64,000 nucleotides of DNA from Saxidomus purpurata (lineage: Eukaryota > Mollusca > Bivalvia > Venerida > Veneridae): positions 17,003,823 to 17,067,822 of the forward strand of contig JAFMSR010000015.1 in assembly GCA_022818135.1 (NCBI GenBank). Direction: 5' to 3'. Below the pieces are notes generated by a model. It worked only from the letters and a program-made list of their open reading frames with translations. It did no database searches and was not told where the DNA came from. Shown in pieces: positions 34,341 to 45,712 of this stretch; position 1 is the stretch's first letter, and each line of letters opens with the position of its first letter. Position numbers and translations under genes: made by a program.

Positions 34341-34552
34341 TTTACATTTTATAGTTGAAATCGTTATGGCAAAACGAATGCACTGCTAATACGAATTTCC
34401 AACTAATGTTACAAATGTAGTTTTATATAAATATTTTGAAAGTGTTCGACATTTTTTCCATGAATAAAACATAAGTACATGGATCCAAAACTTATAAAAC
34501 TTTATTGAATTATCGGAAGCATATTTAATTTATCAAACCATTTTTATTTTAG

Positions 34553-34588
34553 ATGATAAACCAGTAACAACATCGGCGGAATCTAAAG
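34553..34588 (+). CDS. Candidate 36-nt mini-exon, copy 3 (exon f3)
   Basis: Acceptor 'atttttattttag', donor 'TAAAG|gtacat', phase 1-1. Reads DKPVTTSAESK, differing from f2 by one residue. The in-frame chain f1-f2-f3 would give a short Ser/Thr-rich repeat in the protein. Confidence 0.45.
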
Positions 34589-34904
34589 GTACATCTATAT
34601 TCTTACTTTAATGTCCGATAAAGATACTATATACATGTACATGTATAAGGATAAAGTAAATGTTTTGAAAAGGGAATACACAAAGGACGAAACTCACGTG
34701 TCACTCTTTCATATGTATGAATATCAGCCCGATCCTATAAAACCGTTTCTCCTGGCCAAGATGAGGGTGCTGCGCCCTCAAGGCTCAGTACAGAATACGC
34801 CACTTCCAATGCAATACAATTACAAAGTGTTTGCTCATAATTGCCAGAAATGCACACTTTTAAATTAGGTCGGCAAAGGACAAGCAAAGATTCTTTGATT
34901 GTTT

Positions 34905-35062
34905 ATAGTCCCGGCCTACCCTGGGATATTTCCCTTGGTAAACTTGCCAAGACGCTTTACAGGTGCAGGTTGAAGAGAGACAGATGCAGGTACAAGGGAC
35001 CCCTTGGGGTTTTTCCATGCCCGGGGTCACACGTGAGACAACCTCTATGTTTCTAACCAGTT
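34905..35062 (-). repeat. SINE body fragment in tandem copy 3
   Basis: Same SINE piece as at 33.73 kb ('tagtcccggcctaccctggga', 'caggtgcaggttgaagagaga'), somewhat deleted at its right end. Its presence in copies 2 and 3 but not copy 1 shows that it was already inside the unit before the last duplication. Confidence 0.6.
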
Positions 35063-35066
35063 CATC

Positions 35067-35290
35067 TCAATTATTGTAATTTACTTGTTAAAGCACATGA
35101 GGAAAGAGAGTTTCTTTCACCTTTCCAGATTCTTTATCAAGCTTTGCTTAACAGTTTGAGAATAGATAATATATTTCATTTTATGATAAAAGTTTAATCA
35201 TAAGTGTAGGAGCGTCTTCAGCAAACAAGCCAGCGTCATATGTACATTCCTTTGTAAATGTTTACATTTAATATTCGAAATCGTTATTTG
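35067..35290 (+). repeat. Exon-bearing tandem unit, copy 4, truncated
   Basis: 'gttaaagcacatgaggaaagagagtttcttt' and the 51-nt exon segment at 35210-35260 (donor lost, as in copies 2 and 3) are present. An internal deletion joins 'gagaatagataat' to 'catttta', and the copy stops at 'aaatcgttat' before the 36-nt exon. Confidence 0.7.
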
Positions 35291-36029
35291 AGGCTAGTGG
35301 GTCAAAATACAATGTGAATTTCACACTGAACATTAAATAGCTTGCGATCCATTACTCTATAACGATTTGGCTTAGGATTTTCAAACTTGCAATGGAGATC
35401 GGTACCGTTTTAGTTGGTGGGTACTGGACATATTATGTCTATCGATTTTGGTATCCGTGTTTCTTATACGCTTATTCATCGAATCCTCACATTTGCTAGG
35501 GACATTATTCCAATATACGTAATGATACATGCATATATACATGTAAGTATTTAAATTCAAATGACTGGTTACTGCGCGTACAATGGAGGTCTTTGCCTTA
35601 AACATCCACCGTTGTAGTGCTATTCGTTAGCAATTTTGAAGACAGGACCTAAAGTCTTATAATTAATTGACGTTTAATCCTGAATTGTAGCTATTTTTAG
35701 AAGTTTATTAAATCAACACCATAGTTTTTAGATCTTTATTTCTCGCTTTGACAAAACAGTTGATATCTTTAACAAGGTTAGCCTAAATGAACTTTTGTAT
35801 TTGTTGAAAACGTGCCGTCGTTATATGGGTAGTATCCTAAAAGCTAGGAATGACATTTTGTGAAAGCCTAAGACCAAAACACATTTTCTTTTTAATTTAT
35901 AAATTGTGTTTGAATTATTGTGGATAGAATTGTACTTGAATGTTTTCGGGCATTTAGTGTGATTTATACTAGTTTGTTTACTGTCGATTGCGAAACAAGT
36001 TGTTACTTCTTATATTAATCGCTCTCGCC

Positions 36030-36197
36030 GAGACTCACTCCAGATACAACCAAAGTCGAAGAGAAAGTGAGACAATGTTGAATTATCTGTGTATTGTCTA
36101 AGGACACTTCCACTACTTGGCACTGGAGGGGATCGAACCTGGGACCCGCCGGTCCTGTGGCGAACACGCAACCATTGCACCAAGGTGATTCCACGTA
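36030..36197 (-). repeat. tRNA-related SINE
   Basis: 'gggatcgaacctgggaccc' carries an inverted B box, with A-box-like 'tggtgcaatggttg' on the minus strand near 36170-36185. It resembles 10.49-10.65 kb. Confidence 0.6.
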
Positions 36198-36329
36198 GGT
36201 GATTCATTTAGTGAAGAAAACGTAGACAGTATAATTTAAATACAGGCATATTATTGACATGCATATACGAACTTATATATTTTGAAATAAAATGATGAAA
36301 AACATTTCCTTTGACACTTTTTGTTTCAG

Positions 36330-36343
36330 AGACAGAACTCTAA
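36330..36343 (+). CDS. Possible alternative terminal mini-exon
   Basis: A strong acceptor ('ttgacactttttgtttcag') followed in phase 1 by codons for E-T-E-L and TAA at 36341-36343, with an AATAAA at 36380-36385. It would end the 36-nt-exon chain. 'gacagaactctaaagttac' also resembles the 3' edge of the 36-nt exons with a lost donor, so it may instead be a decayed exon copy. Confidence 0.25.
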
Positions 36344-36403
36344 AGTTACTTTGAACTGGTTTTCAATGGCTAATGATAGAATAAACTTCCTTATTCCAAA
36401 TAG

Positions 36404-36432
36404 ATGATCGGAACTTTGAACAGTTTCCTAAT
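36404..36432 (+). CDS. Candidate 29-nt micro-exon (exon g)
   Basis: Acceptor 'cttccttattccaaatag', donor 'AAT|gtaaga', phase 1 in and phase 0 out, reading DRNFEQFPN after an aspartate codon shared with the preceding exon. It starts with ATGAT, as f2 and f3 do. The phase 0 exit fits 45713. Very short, so chance cannot be excluded. Confidence 0.3.
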
Positions 36433-37339
36433 GTAAGAAGCCACCAACGAGATATTCTGTAAAAGATGATTCAAAACAGAAGATCTTAGAGAGAACTATT
36501 ATTCTCGATGTAGTTCTATTCTGAACTAATCGAAAGAGAACAACTGCAACTGATTTTGTATCAAACTTAAGCTCCTTTTATTCAAAATACTATTTGGTTA
36601 TTTTATGTTAGTCGTATCATTTAGATGCAACTCGTGTGTCTAAGATTCTTTTTTTTATTAGACAAGTACAAAAACAACAGCCGGACAACATCGTTCGAAC
36701 ATGTGCTTTCTGATATTTAGTGGATAGTGTTATTATGATATAAATTATAACGTAGCATATTCTGGTTTAGTCTTATCATAATCTCATTAAATGCAAAATG
36801 TACATTAAGGGTATTGTTTTATGTAATTTTACGCTTATTAATGCTTTCCAGTAGTTAACTGTACTATAAGGATAGATGATTTAATTGAGCCAGTTGGTAT
36901 TTCAGTCTCCCTTGAAACATAGTGTTAACGGCACGTTGTTTCAAATACTGATTACGTTATAGATATGACGTTAAACACTATTGTATTTGAAAAAGAAATG
37001 TTATAACTGTTACATAATAAACGGACTACAGTTAATGTTTTTTGACATTAAAAACAGTCACAATTGTAGTTCTTCTTCAAACATGTTTTCAGGTTGGGGT
37101 TATGTCTTGTTGATTCCTATCAAATATCAGATGTTTCTTTATTGTCTCACGCATCTTAGTCATATGAATATTACATGCATAGGGCCAGTTCTACGTTTAT
37201 CTCCAAAAATCACTTTTCGTACCTTAATATGTTAATATAATCAATGATAAACAAGAACTATCTTTAGAAAAGAAAGTCGGCGCAATTTTTAGTATATGAA
37301 AGCGATTGTTAACTAGATTTTTATAGTAAAGATTAATTT
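36433..37339. other. AT-rich non-coding stretch
   Basis: No exon or repeat supportable. Confidence 0.3.
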
Positions 37340-37475
37340 TATTCAGTCGGAAGGCACAAAATGTCACATGGTGAGGGAAAAAAGAACCTTGACCGGGATT
37401 CGAACCCATGTACCTTTCCTTGCAAAGTTGTTAAACCTAAAGCTCTCCCGACTCAGCTAACAGACCTCTTGTCAA
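37340..37475 (-). repeat. tRNA-related SINE or tRNA pseudogene
   Basis: 'gaccgggattcgaacccatg' (inverted B box) followed by an A-box-like region ending 'gactcagctaacagacc'. The arms do not form a convincing cloverleaf. Confidence 0.5.
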
Positions 37476-38439
37476 ATCTGTTCCCAATAGTAATCACAAA
37501 CTTAATCCTTGTTTGTTTTATAAATATGCTACTCGAAGTATTGACCGTTTTTCACTGGCCGAGAAAGTATAAATACTCTACACTAAGTCTTACAATTAAC
37601 ATTTATTTTGAGGTAACAACATATTATGTTGATAAATATGAATCATTTGCGGACTTTAAATATTAACCTATTCAAGAAAGACTGAAAACGCAAGAGTATT
37701 TTATTGTCTACTTTCATTCTGTATTAACCGGTGCTTAGAATGACCGACAACAACTAAAAAAACCGAATAAGACCGAAAAAGACCGAAAAACAGTTAATGC
37801 AGACCGAAAACAATTTGTTTTTCAAAAGATAATATCTAATTTACAGTTTATACAGGCCATATGAAATAAATATACTTAAGGACAAAAGTTCTGTATGGTT
37901 CGAAATTGTTAAATTATATTTCAACTCTACCTTACTTTCAATTTTTTATTTGCAAATTTATATTTTGAGACTACTTGCTAAATCACAGGGTGTTTAAAAT
38001 TCTATACAAAGCATTCAATCAACCGTGACGGCATAAACCATAAATTTCACATTTATCTAAATTCTATGTACATGAAGCTTATAACCACAAAAATTTCGAT
38101 TGAATTTTATACCAAAGGATAGTCCTATCGGAATTCGTTAACATTTAAACAAATACTCGACGTATGTTGGTATAACGAAGCTTTCAAGATACAAAATTTG
38201 CGCGTTTTATGTCGACTGGAGGTCAGTGAGCCTACAACACATGTTGCACGTGTGTTAAACGTCCACGAACATTCTATTCGACGTCATGAACATTGAACAT
38301 TTGTAAATTGATTCGAAAATGATGAAATTCTTATGATTTTCTAATTATGAACAGAATATCCGATTCAGGTTTTGTGTTAGTTTAATTATACCGTACAGAA
38401 CTATTGTCCTTCGCAAATACACATATACAAACACTTTCT
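37476..38439. other. AT-rich non-coding stretch
   Basis: A short (gaccgaa)n-like tract near 37.74-37.81 kb; otherwise nothing recognised. Confidence 0.3.
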
Positions 38440-38596
38440 TTTTCAAACTTGATTTGTCATTACCAGCAGATGACCCATATTCGTTTTAGTTTATTTGGTC
38501 TGATGTAATTTTACAGTGACTTTTACTTTAAAAACTGCTCATTGTTCGACTTTTGCATCAAAGAGGGCACACGTGTTTTCCAAACAGCTCTTGATA
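38440..38596 (+). repeat. 3' tail of the AGGTCA-rich element
   Basis: 'tgacttttactttaaaaactg', 'tcgacttttgcatcaa' and 'gggcacacgtgttttccaaacagctcttg' match the end of the copy at 25.68-25.78 kb. The body is missing. Confidence 0.6.
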
Positions 38597-39309
38597 ATTT
38601 GTTAGTTTACGAATAATGTACATAAAATGTAATAACTGTTTTGTTTTTCGATAAAACTGTATCAAAATTGTATGTTCTCACTTTTGTGTATTTCAAGAGG
38701 CTCGTGTGTGAGCAGATTTATGTATTATCATAATATTGTTTTTTAAAATTCAACCAAAATGTAAGCTGTTCAGCAAACGAAAGACATAGTACTGATACTG
38801 TATTCTTTCGAAGTCTCAGAAAAATGCAAACACTGAAGAAGAAAATGTACAAAGTACGAGATGTGTAACTCTTTCTGTATATCGATATATTGATTAAATA
38901 CTGTATTGTTTTTCTCAAACTTGCTTAAATGTATATTTATCCTAGAAACGAAAAAGGAATACCGGACTACATGAACGGTACGTTTAATTTGATTTATAGT
39001 TCTTGTACATGTTTGTATATCATATTTTGAACACTGTTTAATTGCTTGCATGTTTACCGTCTTTTTAATTAAAATCACATTCAGTTTATCTAAGAATATT
39101 GAATTCAGAAAACTATATTGACATACACCATTATAGTTCATGACGTGTTTGATTTCTTCGTTTTTTATTAATAATCAGAGGAGACATTTTGGTTAAAATT
39201 CAATGTATGAAAAGATAATACAGGGAATATATTGCAAATTACTGTTGTCATTAATTTTATTAGATCTAAAAGTCAGGACCTAGTGCTAATCATTTTAACG
39301 AGTATTTGT

Positions 39310-39455
39310 TATTAAGATAGAGATAAGGGCAATCTGGAAATAGCTGTGTCTTGCTGATGGACACAACCGCCCTGGCACTTGTGGGGATCGAACTAGGGAC
39401 CCTCCGATCCAGAGGCGAACGCGCTACTTCTCTCAGTTGATTGAGTCCCGGCAAC
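39310..39455 (-). repeat. tRNA-related SINE fragment
   Basis: 'ggggatcgaactagggaccctccgatcc' is an inverted B box region, followed by 'aggcgaacgcgcta' and an A-box-like piece. Same class as 36.03 kb. Confidence 0.5.
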
Positions 39456-39779
39456 TTCAGGAACCTCTTCGGTAGTATGCCACTGCACTGCTGTTGAAGC
39501 AAAATTATGTCGGTACTCACCAAAAATTCATGATTCTAGTAGCATCTTAATTTAGATTTTATTTTTTTCTTTGAAAATAAAAATTTCCTTAAGGAGATTA
39601 CTTCAAAAGAAGAATGTGCATTTCAGTGTATAGAAAATTTATCAAATTTTCGATGAATATGATTTATAATCATGTTATTTTACATAAACATTGACTTTTG
39701 AGAGAAATAAAATAGTTTAAAAATAACATATATTTTTAAGAATAAACTTATACGTATTTACAATTATAACATTTATTGC

Positions 39780-40015
39780 CAATTTTTACTTTTCCTTGTC
39801 AGGAGCATAACTTGAAAACTTCTAATTGGAATTCAATACAAATTACTTTAATGGTCTGGCACAATGAGAGGAAGTGCAGTGTACAAGAACCATAACTATA
39901 TCTTGTCTTATTACAGAGTCATTAACAAGAACCATTACTCTATTTTATTTTATTTACAAAGGATACTTCTTCAGTTGACAGATCAGTCTTGCTGGGGTAT
40001 TAATCACATTTAGTG
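39780..40015 (+). repeat. 'gtgcagtg' element, short copy
   Basis: 'ttccttgtcaggagcataacttgaaaact', 'tggaattcaatacaa', 'gaggaagtgcagtgtacaagaaccataact' and the end 'ggggtattaatcacatttagtgatag' match the copy at 48.44-48.93 kb almost block for block. Confidence 0.65.
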
Positions 40016-40367
40016 ATAGTTGTAGTTGTATGTGGGCCCTTAATTGTAGGTTTATTTACACAATCAGATGGTATCAAACATGGGTTTGCACAAATGTGTC
40101 AGACATATCACCTTAACAAACTCTCATTGCTTGAGGGTGAACTAACAAATCCGGTCTCGCTGGTAGGAATGAATGTACTAGACAATATTTTTTGACATAA
40201 AGTTTGTAGAGATTACGTTTTGATTTTTCCTAACGTTTGCTGGTGGTGTATTGAAATATAGCGTTATGTGTTATAGTGTAATGGTATTTGTCCACAAGCA
40301 GAGAAGTGTGAGAGAAAAATATTTAAAATTGAATGAAGTATGACACTTCTCCTGCAAACAATCATGT

Positions 40368-40446
40368 TAAAAAGGTTGATGACATAAACATTATCGCGTG
40401 TATCGTAGAATATTCCCCATTTTGTATAGTGGTTTCTGTTTATATG
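40368..40446 (+). repeat. Direct repeat, left copy (about 78 bp)
   Basis: From 'aaaaaggttgatgacataaac' through 'tatcgcgtgtatcgtagaa' to 'tttctgtttatatgc'. Near-identical to 41256-41334; the differences I see are a few bases around 'tattcccc/aatttccc' and one in the last block. The minus-strand open frame here is spurious. Confidence 0.75.
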
Positions 40447-41119
40447 CACGGGTCTTCATACTATTATGACTGTAAATGATGAAAATGCTAATCGGATTGA
40501 AATAAATGGAGAGATTTTGACCACATTTTGACGTTGTTGGATTTGCTGGAATAGAGCAGGATGCGCAGATACTTGCCGATTTGCGTAGCGCTTGGTTTGC
40601 GCACTCATTCTGACTATATATCCGTCCATGTATATTCCATTTTATTATACCTCACGTGATTTTCCCAGGCAAAATTAAAATATACACGCTATTAGCAAAT
40701 CCGTAATGTTACCCTGTGATATAACGAGCTTTCCCTGTGATATAATGATTTTATCCTCGGTTGACATTAACCTCCATGGGATCTGATATTTATATAATGT
40801 CAGTTTAATATACTTAGTCTATTAGATCTATCGTCTTTGTCTTAAGAATTATACATTTAAAAAAATCATTACACATGCCCGTATTTACATAAATTAATTT
40901 TCGGACAAGCAGCAAAACTCTGTTAAAAGAAACACATGTCCAGTCAAAAAGAGCTTGCACAAAGTGAAAACTCGGCAGGTCGCACGATTTGAAGTCTTAA
41001 CATTTAAATTTTCTTTGGGAGGACACAATTCCTCCATCCAGGAAACCACTATCATTATTAGTAGAGGATCTCCGGGACTTTGCTACACACCACTTTTTAA
41101 TAGTCTTTGATACAGGCCT

Positions 41120-41245
41120 ATTATAATATAACCGTCTCTCTTGGACTACTGGTTCAGGCATCCACCTTGGGAGCAGGTCAACGTTTCGAAGCCTAGCAGG
41201 AGTCCATTATGATATGGCCGGATGGTGAGTCGCCTGATAGGATAG
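41120..41245 (+). repeat. tRNA-derived SINE copy
   Basis: 'ctcttggactactggttcaggcatccaccttgggagcaggtcaacgtttcgaag' and 'atatggccggatggtgagtcgcc' are the plus-strand counterpart of the copy at 51.73-51.88 kb. Confidence 0.65.
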
Positions 41246-41255
41246 TTCACTTATG

Positions 41256-41334
41256 AAAAAGGTTGATGACATAAACATTATCGCGTGTATCGTAGAAAAT
41301 TTCCCATTTTGTATAGTGGTTTCTGTTTGTATGC
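41256..41334 (+). repeat. Direct repeat, right copy (about 78 bp)
   Basis: Second copy of 40368-40446. The two bracket about 810 bp ending in the SINE copy at 41.12-41.25 kb. They are too short for ordinary LTRs and are more likely a local duplication or insertion footprint. Confidence 0.75.
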
Positions 41335-42379
41335 CTACATCCCTGATACACAGGATATTCTTCGGTAGGGAATGTGCTCAGAAAAAAAGTTGTCTCCTTA
41401 GTCTTTCAAGCAGCAGTTACTCTATAGAAAAAAAACATTTACACCTTTTATATACTCAGTACATTTCAAAACACAACACTTACATTTTGTGTTGAAGGAG
41501 TTTAATGCCCATTACAACCGTGTGTTGGTCATTTTAACAAGCGGGCTGTGTACCCTAACAATCGTTTCTAGGAAACCGGTACTAGACTTTCCTTTCTGAA
41601 AGTTAAACTGTTACGTATTTACATTAACTGAAAATTGATTTTCAGACGTATACAGTGTGGCTTGCATTTTGTTAGCAAAATGGACTGTTTCCATATAAGA
41701 AAATAGAGGTTGCATCGTGAGTATTGTTAATTGCAAAGTATTGCTTTTGTCTGAAATAACATAGGTTTTGCTATAGATTTTGCACAAATGATAAATGTTT
41801 TTTTGGGGTTAATGTTTTAATGCAAAAATTTGCCATATTCACGAAATATCGCTTACATCATTCAAAATTTGTCAGAAAAATGGGTCCATTTCACAAGTTT
41901 GATGCTTAAAATAATGGTTTCATTACCAAATAAAAAGGTTTTAGACAAGTTTTAACAAAATTACAAAATTAATTTTCATTAACACTGTTACGGTGACCGA
42001 AATTCTTAACATATTGCTTTGTTAACTTTTCCGAAAAAAAAACACAGAATCAATTCAAAAATATTGATTTTTATGATTTTTGAACTTTATTTTTTCTTGT
42101 CGTGTTTAAGAAAACTACATCACAAGACCATAGTCAATGAAAAGGACAATTAAAATATATGCAACTGTTTTCCCAATAAAATTGTTTAATTAAAATATTT
42201 GACTTCAGAAATGTTGCGTTTTTAAATGTTACAGAATTAAGCATATATCCATTTGATTGTTGGGCATCTGACGTAAATTGAAAAGGGAGATAATAGAAAA
42301 TTTACAGTTTTGTTTAACCTATTAAATATGCTTTAAGAAAACATTATTATGATTACATTCCTTATTTAATATATAGAAG
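41335..42379. other. AT-rich non-coding stretch
   Basis: No exon, repeat head or tRNA-like motif recognised. Confidence 0.3.
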
Positions 42380-42665
42380 ACAATTGTTGGTTTTGGTGTA
42401 ATATCATGTTATAATTTTATCGAGTGGGCACCGTGAGTGATAATTTCACAAGTGGCGCAGCCACGAGTAAGCATAACTTCTTTTGGTGTTCATGAGGGAA
42501 ATTAACGCGATATTACATCGATACCATCAATTTTTCTATTAATTTTATACTTTTGTTGAGTTTGTTTCTGTAAAATATCGAAAATCGCGGGAAACGTCAT
42601 CAGAAAACTAAGTAAAAGACGTCATTTTGACGACATCATCGTCAGTTTTATTTCACTGAGAAAAC
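42380..42665. repeat. 'tcgagtgggca' dispersed repeat, copy 1
   Basis: 'ttatcgagtgggcac...gtgataatttcac(a)agtggc(g)cagc', 'cttttggtgttca' and 'gcg(g)gaaa(a)cgt(c)atcagaaa' are shared in order with 56.13-56.40 kb. Non-coding. Confidence 0.6.
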
Positions 42666-44004
42666 TCTATAATTCACTTTCAAACATAAAATATCGATTA
42701 AAAACCACTATTAAAGTAGATATTTTTATATTTTTCATTAGCCAGCACTTTAGTAAAATTCATGTTCTTATAAATGTGCAATTTCTTTTCCAGTAGTCAA
42801 TATATACGTACTTCATAATCTGAAATTCGCTGAATATTATATCTCATGAATGCTGCTGCCGATGTACACACGATATACGCACGTTACACGCACGATGCAC
42901 GTACGGTAAATACAAGATAAGCGATTCAGAACGATACGCGATAATCCCGATATACGAAGTTATACAATGTACTACATACGAAATATACGTTATACGATTA
43001 CTTTTACAAATATTTTAATAAGACAGAAAGAATCAGATCATTTAGAGGCGTCGCACCTTTACAATAGAAAGAAAGACTTCGATAAATTTTAAGAATCCGA
43101 AGTTTTCATTGTATTGTACATGTAAGCGTCAGATTTGAATATGTGTGAGTAACATTAGCATGAAATTGATCCCGAAGTGCGAGAAAGCGGGCGTAATTAA
43201 AGTTAACAGCCGTCAACACGCTTCGTTAAATCAACTCTACAGGAAAGACACTCACCTTTTTTTGTGACAGCGAACGGAAATATCATTCAAATCATTCAGT
43301 TACATTGATTTTATAGTTTTAATTTAGTAAGGAATTTTAAAAGGATTACCCTATACAAAAAGGTAACAATTACAATTATTATTTATTTTTATTGGATTTT
43401 AACCGATTTAGTTAAACTTTCGTTGATTCGTCCTATCATTTTCACTTAGCTAATTAAAACTTGGTACATGTAATACCTCCCCTTCCCTGATACAGTGTTT
43501 CAGTGCAGGCATACTTTGTATACTGTAGCTTAGAGAATGCCGTAACAACAGCAGTTTCGATATTGATGAAAAGTTACAATCTTTCCGCCAATTAAATATA
43601 ATTTAATTTCGGATATCAGGTCTTCGGCATGTCCCTATAGTTAATCTCGCCCGTAGCTACACTTTCAAAAGAAATGATACAATGTATATTGTGAAGTCAG
43701 CACTTTTTGGCGGAGATGTACACGCTTAGTGATACGTTTCACAGTTAAATACAAGAATACCATTGATGCAAAGCATCAAAGGGCGCCGAAAATAGTTTTG
43801 TACATGTGTGGCGTTAAATAGCTAAAATTAGCTTTTTGATAAGCAATCATTATTAGTTTGATTTGATATTTTTGATATTTTTGATTTTTTTCTGTTTGAT
43901 ATTATTTTTGTTTGAATGAAAAATTTTATGAATATTTCCAGAAAACATTTAAAATCATGGTGGTTTTAAAGCTGAAAAAAAACGGAAGAAAAATTATTTT
44001 AAAA
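42666..44004. other. Non-coding stretch
   Basis: 42.86-43.02 kb is unusually rich in alternating 'atacg/acgta' motifs ('cacgatatacgcacgttacacgcacg'). A short 'ttgatatttttgatattttt' run is near 43.87 kb. No gene supported. Confidence 0.35.
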
Positions 44005-44090
44005 AATTGGGTTTGACCGGGATTCGAACTCCACTCGTAAAATTAGGCGTCATCAGCTTACCCACTACACCACAGAGACTTTAAAGCACG
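44005..44090 (-). repeat. tRNA-like sequence (SINE head or tRNA pseudogene)
   Basis: The minus strand shows an A-box-like 'tggtgtagtgggtaagc' and the B box 'gttcgaatcccgg' about 35 nt apart, close to tRNA spacing. The outer ends do not pair as an acceptor stem, so I do not call a functional tRNA. Confidence 0.5.
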
Positions 44091-44494
44091 TGGTAAAAAT
44101 AAGCTGATATTATAATTTTGCAAAACCGATAAGGGAGAAGTTGTTTTACGTTTTCGTATTTTTTCTAAAAGATATGAAAAGGAACATTACAATTAAACAA
44201 TTTACTAGTAGTTAAAGCAGAGTATGCAATCAGGTAAATCTCTCCTCTTTTCGGCTTCAAAATTCTACTTTTCTAGGCATGATGGGAGACATGCCGGGGT
44301 CTCATCCAAAACATAAGCTAAAAATTTAGTTTTTGGACGGACCTTGATAAAGTCTCTTTCAAATCAAATCAAGCAGAGTATGGCTAATACAGATCTTAAA
44401 CAACAGAAAAGAGTTCTGTTTTGCATAAAATAAATTATTGATGTTTTATTAAACTGTTCTGTTAAAGCGTAGTGTAATAACGAGAATATGTAAG

Positions 44495-44590
44495 AAAAAT
44501 TCTAACATGACTGAAGACTTTGTCACTATATACAAAGAGTAGAAAAATTATTTTATATTAAACCATAAATAATGGGGGAATAGGAATGTA
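44495..44590. repeat. Small dispersed block shared with 58.33 kb
   Basis: 'attctaacatgact', '(t/c)ctatatacaaaga(g/c)tagaa(c)aa' and 'ccataa' follow in the same order at 58335-58425. Non-coding; extent uncertain. Confidence 0.45.
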
Positions 44591-45364
44591 GGACATAATC
44601 CCCTAGAACATTATTATTATCGCGTATCAGTATATCAAATCAATGTTTATTAAAAGATAAATACTGCTGCAATGAATGTTATTTCATAAATAATACCTAG
44701 ACCAGTATTTGTTGTATATGCAGTCAGATCTACAGTGGAGTATTATGTATTAGCCACTCTACTCTAAGACTTGAATTGAAAACATTATACTGTAATAGGG
44801 CATGTTACAGGACCAATGAAGGATTTCAGTTACACTTTAGACCCTTCTTGATTTGCAAAGGCAGACAATAGCCCCTTCACTCTTCAGAAGTGAAAAATCA
44901 GATAGATGTAATCATTTAAAGCTGCTCACTCTCAGATTTTGGTAAAAAAAATTAAGTTCTTCAAATTTATTGAAAATAACATATTTTAGAACATAAAGTC
45001 ATATAAAAAGGTTCTAGTATAAAGTCCTGTCACATATATCTTTAGATTTGAAATAATACGCTACCAAATAATAAAGCGTTGCAAATGTAATTATATATAC
45101 CGAAATTCCAATTTAAACATCAAGTGTAGAGGTGCGGAAAAACCAGCATTTTCAAGCGATTTTTGCAAATTCCTACCTAGACTTTTATTTCTATTGTTGA
45201 TTCTAACCTTTGGTTTTATATTTATGTATTAGTATGTCATTTTTGAATTTTTTTTTTTCAACAGCAACTGAGAGTGAGAAATTTTTAAATTGAATATTTC
45301 ACATGAAACACATTATGTTAGATTTGCCTGATTATTATAATTCTATATGGGAGACGCTCAAATT

Positions 45365-45441
45365 CCCTTGGTCCAAAAATGGCACAGTTGTCACATGTAA
45401 AATCCATTTAGGGGACTACTCTGCCATTTTTGGACCAAGGG
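45365..45441. other. Perfect 20-bp hairpin
   Basis: CCCTTGGTCCAAAAATGGCA (45365-45384) is exactly inverse-complementary to 45422-45441, with a 37-nt loop. It lies in otherwise non-repetitive sequence about 270 bp before candidate exon h. Confidence 0.7.
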
Positions 45442-45712
45442 GATTATGACCAAAGGGATTTTGAAGTACACTCTTACGTATACCGCTGGAATCAGAAAGA
45501 TAATTTCATGAAGTGGCTTATGTCCACCTTTGCAAAATGATTTAATGGAATGGCTAATTGCCACTTATACAATAGGTGCTAATGTATATTTTCAATAATT
45601 ATTGATAGTATGCAATGCTATCATTTTCAGCTTATATATGAATGACAATTAAGTGTATGGCGTTTGTTACTTTAGTTTGTTTAAATTTCAAGTTTTACAT
45701 ATCCCTTTTCAG

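Larger units (their letters stand above)
33905..35066 (+). repeat. Exon-bearing tandem unit, copy 3
   Basis: Starts 'ttacaatttacttatctatt' and is nearly identical to copy 2 in order and sequence. It includes the exon segments at 34290-34340 (donor lost) and 34553-34588 (intact). The open frames 34611-34868 and 34841-35056 lie in its 3' part but have no splice-site support. Confidence 0.8.

Noticed and set aside
34611..35056. Plus-strand open frames in tandem copy 3
   Set aside because: The same region is present in copy 2 but its frame is not conserved there, and the second ORF runs into SINE sequence.
38770..39141. Minus-strand 123-codon frame
   Set aside because: No motif, no splice sites and AT-driven composition; probably chance.
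44005..44090. Functional tRNA gene
   Set aside because: A and B boxes are present but the ends do not pair into an acceptor stem.
45010..45235. Open frame of about 69 codons with a hydrophobic end, after an acceptor-like site
   Set aside because: No ATG, weak acceptor and composition explained by AT-rich sequence. Not distinguishable from chance.
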